This document shows, piece by piece, positions 1-8,535 of a stretch of 21,180 nt of DNA. The stretch spans positions 1 to 21,180 of IMG/VR virus record IMGVR_UViG_3300033984_000137, one strand, 5' to 3'. The position numbers and the translations under genes are program-made. This DNA is from a virus. Below the pieces are notes generated by a model that searched no databases, was not told the origin of the DNA, and saw only the letters and a list, made by a program, of their open reading frames with translations. Position 1 is the first letter of the stretch. Each line of letters begins with the position of its first letter.

Positions 1-47
1 TCGATTATTTCTATTCGACCGCCCGCGTTCGTTATTGTAACGTCCAT
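1..47 (-). CDS. Start of an unidentified phage gene, cut by the left edge
   Basis: An ATG at 47-45 directly follows the TAA stop (50-48) of the upstream gene, giving TAAATG. Fifteen codons remain in the window and begin MDVTITNAGGRIEII, with no stop before the edge. The tight spacing suggests that it continues the head-gene operon. Its length and function cannot be judged from this fragment. Confidence 0.6.
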   Translation of the reverse strand, partial: MDVTITNAGGRIEII

Positions 48-587
48 TTAAAAGTTATTTCTATTAAAAATACTTCTATTTCCACGAACCGAACCTAAAT
101 AAGCCGTTCCCGTTTTGTTTATTCGACAGCGAAAATTGCAGCTTGTTTCCCATTCGGGGTACGTTTCCGAATTATCGTTTAAGAAATCAATTAATCTTTT
201 TGCGTATTCCTGAGCTGAACCCCGCGCCGCTTGAATGGTCCTTTGCAAAGTTGGTTCGGGTACTAAATCGCTAAAATCCGTTTTCTTAGAAACAACCCCG
301 TAAGCGGTAACCGTTGTTTGATTTTGCGAAAGTAAACGAGCGTAAGCCGAATAACAAAGAAACCCCGCGTATTCGTTTTTCAATTCGGGGTAAAAGTAAG
401 TCGCTGGAAATGTAGGCGGCGAAACTTCGGTAAAAAGTTTTAAATATAAATCCTTTCCTAAAAGTTCGTATAAATCTAATTCCTGAGCTTCGATAATATA
501 CGGATCCAAACGCGCTTCGGGTACATTATCGGAAATTGCCCGAAACAATTGAATATCTGAAACCGAAATTAATTTAATTGTTTGCAT
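48..587 (-). CDS. Head-tail connector-like protein (DUF6712-like)
   Basis: This 179-aa protein opens with a helical segment, roughly residues 8-45, of the type ISDNVPEARLDPYIIEAQ followed by LDLYELLG. I associate that pattern with head-completion or connector proteins of Bacteroidota phages (DUF6712-like). Further helices around residues 70-140 include a stretch ending AKRLIDFLN, and the C-terminus is basic (NFRCRINKT). Its ATG lies inside the 3' end of the portal gene (14-base overlap), so the two are probably translationally coupled. A position directly after the portal fits a protein that completes the head and receives the tail. The family assignment is from memory of sequence patterns; an unrelated structural protein is possible. 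Confidence 0.6.
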   Translation of the reverse strand: MQTIKLISVSDIQLFRAISDNVPEARLDPYIIEAQELDLYELLGKDLYLKLFTEVSPPTFPATYFYPELKNEYAGFLCYSAYARLLSQNQTTVTAYGVVSKKTDFSDLVPEPTLQRTIQAARGSAQEYAKRLIDFLNDNSETYPEWETSCNFRCRINKTGTAYLGSVRGNRSIFNRNNF

Positions 588-1923
588 TTTTTCTGAATGG
601 GTTTAAAATTTGTTCAATTTGCTCAACACCTAAAACAGGAAACGAAGCCCCGATTATTGCCTTTGCAGTTTCAAAAGGGTAAACGCCGTTTGCAACGTTA
701 GTTAATATATCAGTCAATAAATTGATTTGAACGCGATTTAATGCGTTTTGCGGCGTTTTAATATCCGTTTCGATATTCTGTATTGAATTATTATTTTGAG
801 CCGTTAAAACCGTTGTTTCAACATTTGCCCCCGTGTTCAATTGTAAAGGCAAAATCGTAACTACTTTTCCAATTAATCTTGAAAACTGTTCTTCGAAAAC
901 AATTCGATCGGGTTCCGTTTCTGAATTGTAAATAATATACGCTTCTATTAATTCCGAACTTGTTGCTAAACTTCCCGGCTGCAATACCCCCGCTAAAATA
1001 TTAGGAATCGCAAAACATTTAACAATCGCTTGTTCTACGCTTTTTTCGTGGTATTCGAAACGAGTATCAACACCCGAACCCGCGTTAAAAGGTGTGAACG
1101 TTGGCGCTTGTTGACCCGGTTCAACCTCAACGTACATTATATTTCCCGCCCCGTCCGCGCCTTGAAATTCCGTTAAAACTTGTTGCTTTTCAAAACGTAT
1201 TTTTTCAGATTCCGAAACCCCGAAATCGATATACATTCCCGAACTTGTAAACGATGTTCGAATGTTTTTGTTTTTATAAAGTTTCGCTTGGTAATCCGTT
1301 TCAATATCTTCAGCAACGGGATCCGCTAAACCTACGGGGTAAGCATTAAATCCAGCTTGAGAATACCAAAGAACTTGACCGGGATATTTTGCCGCTTTTT
1401 CTGCATAACTCAAACCTTCAAGTTCGTTTATTTCCTCAATTACTTTTGAAGGATCGAAACGGTTTAAATAAACAATATCCGCGCGATTAAACTTTGTTAT
1501 TTGGCTGGAACCGTCCCAATTATTATAATATGCAATTTGCCCGTTCAAAGCCAAGCGCGTGTCCTGAAAAGGCATATAATTACGTTCGATAATTTGCCCT
1601 AATCCGTTGTATTTTACGTGAACCGCAAAACCATATAAAGCCGCGTAATCATTCGCGCAAAGGTTCAATAACTTATCCATTGTAACCCCGTTGCGATTCG
1701 TTACGGATTTATAAATTAATGGATCGGAAAAACCGCGCCCAACTATAAACCTTCGAAATCGATTTACGCAACGTGTCGCAACACCTGAACACGCGATTAA
1801 ATCGACCATTCTTTGCGGGTAACTATTATCGGAATCCCAACCTAATATTTTTTCCTGTTTTAACGAAGTAATAATTAGCCGCTTATTACTGCGCGGGATT
1901 GTTATTCGGCTGCCGTGTTCCAT
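574..1923 (-). CDS. Phage portal protein
   Basis: This 449-aa protein has the size and layout of a portal, the dodecameric ring at the capsid vertex through which DNA enters and leaves. The N-terminus has a short basic part (RSNKRLIIT), then WDSDNSYPQRMVDLI and a CVNRFRRFIVGRGF segment typical of Bacteroidota phage portals. The middle is rich in aromatic beta segments (YMPFQDTRLALNG, DIVYLNRFDP). The C-terminal half has SVEQAIVKCFAIPNILAG, resembling the portal clip/stem region where subunits contact, followed by Asn/Gln-rich helices. It follows the 187-aa gene after 19 bases and overlaps the connector-like gene. Its place near the end of the head genes, far from terminase, is unusual. Confidence 0.8.
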   Translation of the reverse strand: MEHGSRITIPRSNKRLIITSLKQEKILGWDSDNSYPQRMVDLIACSGVATRCVNRFRRFIVGRGFSDPLIYKSVTNRNGVTMDKLLNLCANDYAALYGFAVHVKYNGLGQIIERNYMPFQDTRLALNGQIAYYNNWDGSSQITKFNRADIVYLNRFDPSKVIEEINELEGLSYAEKAAKYPGQVLWYSQAGFNAYPVGLADPVAEDIETDYQAKLYKNKNIRTSFTSSGMYIDFGVSESEKIRFEKQQVLTEFQGADGAGNIMYVEVEPGQQAPTFTPFNAGSGVDTRFEYHEKSVEQAIVKCFAIPNILAGVLQPGSLATSSELIEAYIIYNSETEPDRIVFEEQFSRLIGKVVTILPLQLNTGANVETTVLTAQNNNSIQNIETDIKTPQNALNRVQINLLTDILTNVANGVYPFETAKAIIGASFPVLGVEQIEQILNPFRKNANN

Positions 1924-1942
1924 TTCGAAAAGAATGATTTAA

Positions 1943-2506
1943 TTAATTTGTTTTTTTTGGTAAACGCCCGCCCCTTTTTTTTGTAATCTTTGAAAGTTTC
2001 GGAGCTTCAAATTTACTTGAATCAATGTGAGTTTCTTCGATTACTTCGGGTACGATTTCTTCGTGTAAAGTTTCCAAAACCTTTTCCGCTTTCGCTGGCT
2101 TTTCAATCAATTGAAAAAACTTTGAAAATTGCGGGTTAAGTTTTAAAATCGCATCAATTTTTTCATCTGTTGCGTTTTCAGGTGTAATAGTATCGGGGCT
2201 TCCAAACATTCTAAAACGTGTGGTTAGCATTTTGTATTTCTTTAAATTTCCCATTTGTTTTTTTTTGATTTGTTTAAATTCAGAATTCAAATTTACTGAA
2301 TTATCCCAACCCTCGCCCAAACTACTTATTTTCTTTAATTCAAAGTAAGCATCGACCGCACATTGAAAGCACTTAAAACCTCTCGGTTCGCGCCCTGTAA
2401 CCGCTTTATAAATTACAAAAACCCTTTGCATCGCATCCCCTTTTCGAGAATGTAGCAAAGGGCTTTTCAATTCGTCCAGCTCCGAAATTAGCTGGCTTAA
2501 AATCAC
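1943..2506 (-). CDS. Unknown phage structural-region protein, GTG start
   Basis: This 187-aa protein is not assigned a function. Residues about 27-55 form a compact region with a CxxC pair (FKCFQCAVDAYFELKK) that could bind metal. Around residues 93-130 there is a beta-rich segment and NATDEKIDAILKLNPQFSKF, a pattern I recall from small proteins near structural genes of Bacteroidota phages. The C-terminus is acidic (HEEIVPEVIEETH), then strongly basic (KKRGGRLPKK). The start is GTG at 2506-2504, overlapping the upstream TGA as GTGA, which argues for coupled translation. An internal ATG at Met26 is the alternative start. Confidence 0.6.
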   Translation of the reverse strand: MILSQLISELDELKSPLLHSRKGDAMQRVFVIYKAVTGREPRGFKCFQCAVDAYFELKKISSLGEGWDNSVNLNSEFKQIKKKQMGNLKKYKMLTTRFRMFGSPDTITPENATDEKIDAILKLNPQFSKFFQLIEKPAKAEKVLETLHEEIVPEVIEETHIDSSKFEAPKLSKITKKRGGRLPKKTN

Positions 2507-3087
2507 GGTGTAAATAAACTTTCTAAGAATGCTTTTGTAGTTGCGTAACTTGTATCAAACAAAGTTGCTGGCAAATAAGGTTCTTTGATTTGCTCAGAAG
2601 AACTCAAAGTAATAGTATAAGCCCCTTGCGTTTCAGCATCGTTTACAACGCGCGTTAAAACATTAATTGTTAATCCTGAACGCAAACCATAGATTTCAAA
2701 AGGAACTTCACCCGTAGAACCTTTGAAATTGTTTTCCACAATTGCAACCATTTTAACGTTTGTCATATATTCCAACTGTTGTTTAATATCGCTTGCATTA
2801 TCAAAAACTCTGAAAATACATTCGTGATTAAACGTGTTTGAATAACGCGCTTTTACTAAAGAAGCCGTTGGATCGATTGAGTTATTTTTTCCCTCAACTC
2901 TATAAAGAAATGCGCCCGCTTCTAAAGTAAAACTTTCGATCAAATTCGGGTTTGCTATATCTTCTACAATCGTAGCTATATCAGCGAAATTCACTAAATA
3001 TAACATATCTTTTACACCCGCCGAAATGGGCTTGGTGCAATCTAAAAAAATGTCGGCATTTATACCGGGACAACTTACGCTTGGCAT
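2503..3087 (-). CDS. Probable major tail tube protein
   Basis: This 194-aa protein is predicted mostly beta-strand, as expected for the tube subunit of a long-tailed phage. Key segments are SCPGINADIFLDCTKPISAG near the N-terminus, VKMVAIVENN around residues 100-112, and FEIYGLRSGLTI followed by NDAETQGAYTITLSS around residues 125-165. The ending is EPYLPATLF, a combination I associate with tail tube proteins of Bacteroidota phages. It is separated from the capsid gene by a terminator hairpin, so its level is probably below that of the capsid protein. The assignment rests on remembered patterns, size and context; another abundant virion protein is the main alternative. Confidence 0.55.
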   Translation of the reverse strand: MPSVSCPGINADIFLDCTKPISAGVKDMLYLVNFADIATIVEDIANPNLIESFTLEAGAFLYRVEGKNNSIDPTASLVKARYSNTFNHECIFRVFDNASDIKQQLEYMTNVKMVAIVENNFKGSTGEVPFEIYGLRSGLTINVLTRVVNDAETQGAYTITLSSSEQIKEPYLPATLFDTSYATTKAFLESLFTP

Positions 3088-3111
3088 AGTTTTATTTTTT
3101 TTATTTGTGAA

Positions 3112-3142
3112 TAAAAAGCGGGGAAAAGTTAATTCCCCCGCG
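3112..3142 (-). terminator. Intrinsic terminator after the capsid gene
   Basis: On the minus strand GCGGGG (3141-3136) pairs with CCCCGC (3123-3118) around a 12-base loop, with an extra G-C possible at the base, and is followed by TTTTTATT. It sits just downstream of the capsid stop codon (3149) and before the tube-like gene. A partial terminator here would raise capsid mRNA relative to later genes. Confidence 0.75.
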
Positions 3143-3148
3143 AATTAA

Positions 3149-4201
3149 TTAATAAGCTGCTTGAATTAAATAATCTTGCAAAAGTTTTGCATCTACGCGA
3201 TACTTTCCTTTAAAATTATTTAGCTCAGTATCTTCGGAATAATAAACTTTAAAACTTTCCGCATCCGCTAATTTATCGCTTCCAACCGCTAAATTCATTT
3301 TAGTTGTTAATAACGCGCGGTGTGGCAAATCGTAAGTTGTACCATTATCGAAATCCGCTTGAATTGTGCGGTCCCAAAAATCAATTCCGTAAATCGTAAC
3401 GTTACGGAAACGAAGCGTTGAATAACCGTTTTCAATGCGAATAAATGAAGCATCGGTTCCCTGAGTTTCTAAATAAACCGCGTAATTTTCCAACAAAGTA
3501 GTAGTACAAAGTAGAATTTTATCGGGCGCGCTTTTTAAACGTGAATCCGCCGCTGCCATCATTTTTTGAAAAGTTGTAAACGCTTTTCCAGCCGCTAGAT
3601 TTAATTGAGCGACTTTAGAAACACCCGCATTTTCAGAAATTGCAGTTAAACGAGCTGGCGTTGCAGCAACAACCGCGAAAATTTGTTTCCACAAACCATC
3701 GATAATGTCGTAATCTGTTAAAGAAACGCCGTTTTTAATTACACCGCCACCCGAAACATTATCCGCATCTTTATCGTTAAACCAAATAATACGAAGTAAA
3801 TCTTCTTGAGCCGCTGCAGTCATACGATCAACAACAAACGAAGCGATTGTAGTTCCTGTAACATCGCTGCGATCCATTCCCAAACGTTGAGCATAAACCC
3901 AAAATGAGTTAATCAAATCTTCGGCGCAAAGTTGCAACCAAATTTTAAGGTTTTCAGGTTCCCAAAACTTTTCAGTCATTGGAATATTATTTGCGGAAAC
4001 ACCCGAACCGCAACCCGCATCTTTTTTGGTAATTTTTGACAAAGTACCTAAAAACGGAATTTGTTTTTTCGTAACGATTCCATCATAAACCGTCATTAAA
4101 TCCGCAACCGCTGGATTTTCAAAAATACTTTCTATTACTGCTTCGCCTATGTCGCGAGCTTCTTGACCGTTGAAGGTCAAATCTGAAGGATCTAAAATCA
4201 T
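3149..4201 (-). CDS. Major capsid protein (HK97-fold)
   Basis: This 350-aa protein lies directly after the protease/scaffold gene, the normal place for the shell subunit. Its pattern fits an HK97-fold capsid protein: an acidic helical N-terminus (NGQEARDIGEAVIESIFENP), an early KKQIPFLGTLSKITK segment, a PENLKIWLQLCAEDL stretch resembling the E-loop/backbone helix transition, a long central helical part (VDRMTAAAQEDLLRIIWF), and a C-terminal GNVTIYGIDFWD-like beta region (actual residues NVTIYGIDFWDR) ending in FKGKYRVDAKLLQDYL. There is no fused scaffold at the N-terminus, consistent with scaffold coming from the upstream gene. The start is preceded by an A-rich tract suited to high expression, and a strong terminator follows. 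Confidence 0.8.
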   Translation of the reverse strand: MILDPSDLTFNGQEARDIGEAVIESIFENPAVADLMTVYDGIVTKKQIPFLGTLSKITKKDAGCGSGVSANNIPMTEKFWEPENLKIWLQLCAEDLINSFWVYAQRLGMDRSDVTGTTIASFVVDRMTAAAQEDLLRIIWFNDKDADNVSGGGVIKNGVSLTDYDIIDGLWKQIFAVVAATPARLTAISENAGVSKVAQLNLAAGKAFTTFQKMMAAADSRLKSAPDKILLCTTTLLENYAVYLETQGTDASFIRIENGYSTLRFRNVTIYGIDFWDRTIQADFDNGTTYDLPHRALLTTKMNLAVGSDKLADAESFKVYYSEDTELNNFKGKYRVDAKLLQDYLIQAAY

Positions 4202-4229
4202 TTTTTTATTTTTTTAAAAGTTAATTAAA

Positions 4230-4736
4230 TTAGTTTTTTGCTCTTTGATTTGGTTTGATTGCGCTTTTATCAAAAGACGAAACCGCTTTTGTTTTTGCTG
4301 CACCTTCAGCGCGTCCCGGTCCCGTTTGTACGGTACGTTGTGCTTTTGCGCTTGGTGTAAATTCGCCCGTAATATTTGAAAGGTTTGCAATGATCGGTTG
4401 AACTTCAGCTAAAGCCGTTTCAAGTTCTACGATACGCGCCTGTAATTCCTCAACAGATTGAGCAACAACGGGGTTAATTTCGGTAATTAAACCGCTAACC
4501 GTTACGATTACTAAACCGCTATCAAGTGTATGCGTTCCATCGGGTGCATATTCTCCCGTTTCAACCAAATAAACTTCGTCCCCAATTGCTGGTTCCGCGG
4601 CTTCGGTTTGAATAAAAATAGCGGTCCCGTCCTCTAAAAAAGCATCGAGATTTTTTACCGCTTCACCCGAAAGGGCTTTCAAAGCGCGTTTTGCAATCGC
4701 TTTAAAGTTTTGTAAATTAAAGTTTGGCTTGTTCAT
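4230..4736 (-). CDS. Candidate nested scaffold protein from an internal start
   Basis: An in-frame ATG at 4736-4734 (Met188 of the protease fusion, MNKPNFNLQNF) follows an A-rich stretch, AATTAAAACAAAA, like the sequences before true starts in this window. It would give a 168-aa protein holding only the coiled-coil/scaffold half. It begins right after a low-complexity Asn-rich linker (NENNSNNNLIK) separating the protease domain. In lambda, Nu3 scaffold is made the same way from inside gene C. Internal initiation is inferred and not shown. Confidence 0.5.
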   Translation of the reverse strand: MNKPNFNLQNFKAIAKRALKALSGEAVKNLDAFLEDGTAIFIQTEAAEPAIGDEVYLVETGEYAPDGTHTLDSGLVIVTVSGLITEINPVVAQSVEELQARIVELETALAEVQPIIANLSNITGEFTPSAKAQRTVQTGPGRAEGAAKTKAVSSFDKSAIKPNQRAKN

Positions 4737-5297
4737 TTTTGTTTTAATTAAATTATTGTTAGAATTGTTTTCGTTATATAATGCAACCGCTTTCATTGTA
4801 TCAATTACCTCAGTCGCAAAACCCATTTTCACCGCTTCACTCGCGGAATAATAAGTTTCTATTTTCATCCAATTTAAAATTTCAGCTATATCAATTCCAA
4901 TTTTTTTGGAATAAAACTTTGCTAACATTTTTTCTTCTTCCTTCAACATCGACGCGTATTTTTGCATCGAAGCCGCGTCCCCTTCATTCGCGCCCCACGG
5001 GTTATGAATCATAAATTCGCTATTGCTGGTAATTTTACGAACGGGTGCCGCTAAAAAAATAACCGTTGCAATACTTTTACATTCGCCCTCTGCAATTGTT
5101 TCAAGATTAAAACCTAATTGTTTGGATTGCGAAACTAAGTAATCGTATATCGCATAACCCTCCGAAACAAAACCGCCTGGCGAATGAATGTGAGCCGTTA
5201 CCGTTTCTCCTGAATGTACCGCGCCCAATTGTTCAATAACATTTTTTAAAAAAACGTCTTGCCCTATTACGCCGTATAAATAAATATGGTGGTTCAT
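4230..5297 (-). CDS. ClpP-type prohead protease fused to a scaffold-like domain
   Basis: This 355-aa protein combines two parts. Residues 1-170 are a ClpP-like serine protease (S14) that would mature the procapsid: IHSPGGFVSEGYAIYDYL at 37-54, the nucleophile Ser75 in GECKSIATVIFLAA, His98 in FMIHNPWG, and SASEAVKMGF at 151-160. The third triad position is Glu147 (IETYYSA), where E. coli ClpP has Asp. Residues 188-355 look like a scaffold: a short basic helix, an acidic beta segment, a coiled-coil-like stretch (VEELQARIVELETALAEV) and a basic tail (AIKPNQRAKN). The gene immediately precedes the capsid gene. Known protease-scaffold fusions such as lambda C/Nu3 also have a nested scaffold start, and a candidate is present here. 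Confidence 0.85.
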   Translation of the reverse strand: MNHHIYLYGVIGQDVFLKNVIEQLGAVHSGETVTAHIHSPGGFVSEGYAIYDYLVSQSKQLGFNLETIAEGECKSIATVIFLAAPVRKITSNSEFMIHNPWGANEGDAASMQKYASMLKEEEKMLAKFYSKKIGIDIAEILNWMKIETYYSASEAVKMGFATEVIDTMKAVALYNENNSNNNLIKTKMNKPNFNLQNFKAIAKRALKALSGEAVKNLDAFLEDGTAIFIQTEAAEPAIGDEVYLVETGEYAPDGTHTLDSGLVIVTVSGLITEINPVVAQSVEELQARIVELETALAEVQPIIANLSNITGEFTPSAKAQRTVQTGPGRAEGAAKTKAVSSFDKSAIKPNQRAKN

Positions 5298-5350
5298 TTG
5301 TCAAAAGTATTTTATTAAGTAAATTAAAAGTTTATCATTAAGATTGTAAA

Positions 5351-5602
5351 TTACTTTTCGCTAATCCATTTTAACGCTCTATAAATAGTTTGGATTCCGC
5401 ATTGATATTTTTGCGCCGCGTTATAAATTGCATCCATTCGCGTTTGTCCTATCTTTTGGAACGTGTCAACATCGAAATAAATGTTTCTGTATTTAATTGC
5501 AAATGGTTCTATTAATCCAGCTTTATAAAGTGAAATTATTTCGCCCGAATCGCTTAGGCGTTTTATAATTTCTAATCGAGTTTCTTGTTTAGATCGTTCC
5601 AT
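5351..5602 (-). CDS. Small helix-turn-helix-like protein
   Basis: This 83-aa protein is mostly helical. Its last 30 residues, MDAIYNAAQKYQCGIQTIYR followed by ALKWISEK, read as a helix-turn-helix like those of Mor-type or resolvase-type DNA-binding proteins. The first half contains LYKAGLIEPFAIKYRNIYF, a pattern I recall from small proteins in Bacteroidota phages. Its ATG overlaps the tape-measure stop by 14 bases, so it is probably translated with the late operon. A DNA-binding regulator between the tail and head blocks would be in a position to affect head-gene expression, but that is inference. A structural role is also possible. Confidence 0.55.
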   Translation of the reverse strand: MERSKQETRLEIIKRLSDSGEIISLYKAGLIEPFAIKYRNIYFDVDTFQKIGQTRMDAIYNAAQKYQCGIQTIYRALKWISEK

Positions 5603-8513
5603 TTACGCGGACCTCTGAATAATCAGATTGTTTTTTGTTTATATCCGTAACCCTTACCACAGGAGAAATGCCCGAAATAGCCGAAATAAGGCGCTCAGTT
5701 GAATCATTTGCCGCCGTTGGTACATTTGCCCCGCCGAAATTAATAACGCCCGTTGCGAAGCGATTTCGAGTATTTAGGAATTCAAGTAAGCCGGGATAAT
5801 TAGTTTGCGCAAAATTAGTTCCCCTCGCGGTTATAACCGATTCGCCCCTTGAAAGCCGCGCGGGTATCGAATCGCTTGTTTCAGTTCCGGGACCATTTAA
5901 CCCGATTACACCCTTTGCAAAGCCCGGAGCCGCTGGCGGCGGTTGGGATTGTATCGCGGAAATTTGCGCCGCCGTTAGTGCCGCCGTTGTTATAGCTGCA
6001 ATTGCGCCCCCGATCGGTCCTAATTGCGCAAAGCCCTGAATGATTGCTTGCGCCGCACCTATTAACGCTTGCGCCGTTGCAAATGCTTTGTCGGTTTCAA
6101 ATTGTTTTTTTGCAATTTTATATTTTTCTTGCGCCGACTTTTTATTGATTTCTTTAATCCTTGCAGCTTTTTGTTCTTCGTTTAAAGTTGAATTATTAAC
6201 CGCGTCTATTTCAGCTTGCGCGCCTTTGTCAATGTTATTTAATTGAGTTTCGAATCCTAAATTAACAATTTCCTGAACTTTGTTTAATCCCGATCCAATA
6301 GCTTCGACCGCTTTAGCTGCTTTTTCTACGTCTTCATCTGAAAGCCCTAAACTTTCTCCGAATGTAGGTTGATCGGTTTTTACTTCGCCTAATCCTTTTC
6401 GCGCCGCTTCTAAAGCCGTTTGAATGGTTTGAATTCCTTGTAATTCAGTTTGAGTTATTAATCCATCCGCACCCGCAAACTGAGCCGTTAACGCTAACTG
6501 TTGCTCTAAACTTTTTATTTGAATATCCAGCTTTGCCGCTTGCTTTTCGGCTTCCGTTGCGGTGCTTAAATCGACGGCGTCCTGATCTAATTTTAATTGC
6601 GCGTTTAAAGCTGCAATTTGATTATTAAAATCTTCGGCGGCGAAAGTATCTTTTATTTTTTGAATTTCCGCTTGTTTTAATTTTTCTATTTCGGCTTCGG
6701 TAAATCCTTGAGCGATTAACGCCGTTTCCTTTTGTTTAAACGCGTTTTCCTGAATAGATAATCTATTTGCTAAAGAATCCGTTTCAATCGCTAACAACTG
6801 AGCTTCGACCGCCAGCGCGTTATCAATTACCTTTTGCCCTTTTTCTTTTTCGGCTTTTTCTAAATCTTCGTCAAATTTTAATAAAGCGGTTTGTTTTTGG
6901 GCTTCGATTTTTGCGCGTAACTGAATTTCCTTTTCTCCATTCCCAACTAAAACGGCGGCTTTATCTTCAAAAGTTTTAGCTAACTTTTCACGCGCCGTCA
7001 AATTAAATTCGTTTTCCAGCGAAGACAAAGTTTCAGCGTATTTTTTACGTTCGGCTTTTGCATCTTCAGCGGCTTTTTTATTATCCTCTTTTATTTTATC
7101 GTTTTTTTCCGTTTCTGTTGCAATTTCTTTTGCGGCGGTTTCCGCTTTTGAATCTAAAACTTCCTGTTGTAAACCTTGAATCTGACGGCTTAAATTTATT
7201 TGTTCTTTTGCGCTAACATTAGCAGCTTTTGCTAAATTTAATTGCGCTTGCAATTGCAGGATTAATTTATTTGTCGAATCCTCGAAACTTTTTGCTTTTT
7301 GTTTTTCTAAGTCAATAGTTGTTTTTCCAGCCGCTGAAGCTAATTTAATTTGTCTATCAAAAGTTGCCCCAACTATCGAATTATAACGGTCGTATGAATC
7401 CGATGCGCTTTCGATTGCTACTGCTTGTTTACTAAATTGTTGAGCGGCGGAATTTGCGGCGCGTTCCTGTTCTGTTGTTAATCCAAGAAAATCAGTTACC
7501 GCGTTTTTAATATCGTCAAAATAAATAATTAATGCGGCAATTCCACCAATTAAAGCCGCAACACCTAAAGTTGCAATTGCCCAAGCCGCTCCAGAAGCAA
7601 CCCCGAACGCTTTTGTTATAACAGTTAAAACAGTTGTGCCACCTGATAAAATCGCATTCCCAGCAATTAATGTTTTTTGCCCGGCTGCTGCAAACGTATC
7701 TATAATCGCGCCCCTTTCTTTTACGATATTTGAAATATTTTGCCCAATTGCAAGGGCTTTTGTACTTGCTGCAAGTGCATCCGTAACGTTTTTATTTTCG
7801 CCAAAAGCCAATTTAACCAATTCCGAAGCCGAAGCCGCCGCCGCGCTTGTTGCTACAAAATCCTTTAAACCTTTATTTGCTGCTATGGGTTTATCTTCAG
7901 CTCCTAATTTTTTTATTTTATCCTCAACATCATTAATTGCTAATCCTAATTTTTCCGCTTCTTGTTGAGATTCGGTAAATTGAATTGAACTTGGATCTGT
8001 TGCCTCAATTGTTTTTCGCAATTCGTCCAACTTTGCCCGCATTAATTCCAAAGTATTTTGGTAATTACCTACGTTTTGATTCCCTTGCTTAATACCAGCG
8101 TTAAAAAGCAAAAGACCTTCCCGCGCGTTATCTACTTGCTCTTTTGCTTTAAAATAAGCATCCGTAAAAGTTACGGTCCCGTCTGCATTTGTTTTTAAAG
8201 TTCCTGTTAAATTCTTTAATTCAATTTCCGCTAAAGTTGAATTTCGCAAAAGTTGTTCGTAGGAATCTGCATTTGCGTTTAGTGCTTGGGCTTGAATAAA
8301 TAATTGACGTTCGTTATTGGAAATTTCTTTATTTAAAAATTTAATTTCCGTTGCGGTTTTAATATACGCGTCTGTTACTTCGCCTTGATTTTTTAAAAGT
8401 GTTTTATTTTGCTCTTTTAATCCAGCAACTTGGTTTTTTAATTCAGCCGTTTTTTTTATTACGTCCTCACTCTTAAATTGAATGTCTAATATTAAAGTTT
8501 GCGTTTCAGCCAT
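5589..8513 (-). CDS. Tail tape measure protein
   Basis: At 974 aa this is the longest protein here. It is highly helical and rich in Ala, Lys, Glu and Gln, as expected for the protein that sets tail length. N-terminal coiled coils cover roughly residues 15-210. A hydrophobic membrane-like segment is at about 309-331 (AWAIATLGVAALIGG). More coiled coil runs from 400 to 800, and a Gly/Ala-rich hydrophobic stretch from 812 to 857. The C-terminus has SDSIPARLSRGESVI (about 880-894), a motif shared by many tape-measure C-termini. By the usual rule of about 0.15 nm per residue, the tail would be near 145 nm, in the siphovirus range. It follows two tail-tip proteins rather than the tube and chaperone, which is atypical. 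Confidence 0.88.
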   Translation of the reverse strand: MAETQTLILDIQFKSEDVIKKTAELKNQVAGLKEQNKTLLKNQGEVTDAYIKTATEIKFLNKEISNNERQLFIQAQALNANADSYEQLLRNSTLAEIELKNLTGTLKTNADGTVTFTDAYFKAKEQVDNAREGLLLFNAGIKQGNQNVGNYQNTLELMRAKLDELRKTIEATDPSSIQFTESQQEAEKLGLAINDVEDKIKKLGAEDKPIAANKGLKDFVATSAAAASASELVKLAFGENKNVTDALAASTKALAIGQNISNIVKERGAIIDTFAAAGQKTLIAGNAILSGGTTVLTVITKAFGVASGAAWAIATLGVAALIGGIAALIIYFDDIKNAVTDFLGLTTEQERAANSAAQQFSKQAVAIESASDSYDRYNSIVGATFDRQIKLASAAGKTTIDLEKQKAKSFEDSTNKLILQLQAQLNLAKAANVSAKEQINLSRQIQGLQQEVLDSKAETAAKEIATETEKNDKIKEDNKKAAEDAKAERKKYAETLSSLENEFNLTAREKLAKTFEDKAAVLVGNGEKEIQLRAKIEAQKQTALLKFDEDLEKAEKEKGQKVIDNALAVEAQLLAIETDSLANRLSIQENAFKQKETALIAQGFTEAEIEKLKQAEIQKIKDTFAAEDFNNQIAALNAQLKLDQDAVDLSTATEAEKQAAKLDIQIKSLEQQLALTAQFAGADGLITQTELQGIQTIQTALEAARKGLGEVKTDQPTFGESLGLSDEDVEKAAKAVEAIGSGLNKVQEIVNLGFETQLNNIDKGAQAEIDAVNNSTLNEEQKAARIKEINKKSAQEKYKIAKKQFETDKAFATAQALIGAAQAIIQGFAQLGPIGGAIAAITTAALTAAQISAIQSQPPPAAPGFAKGVIGLNGPGTETSDSIPARLSRGESVITARGTNFAQTNYPGLLEFLNTRNRFATGVINFGGANVPTAANDSTERLISAISGISPVVRVTDINKKQSDYSEVRVNGTI

Positions 8514-8535
8514 TGTAAAAAGTTTTTAAAATTAA

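Noticed and set aside
5302-5309. TACTTTTG on the minus strand as a -7 box before the protease gene
   Set aside because: It is only four bases from the ATG and has no -33 box; it would need a leaderless mRNA.
7636-7968. 110-aa plus-strand frame, and other plus-strand frames across the window
   Set aside because: They are mirror readings of strong minus-strand genes; none has a credible domain or upstream sequence.
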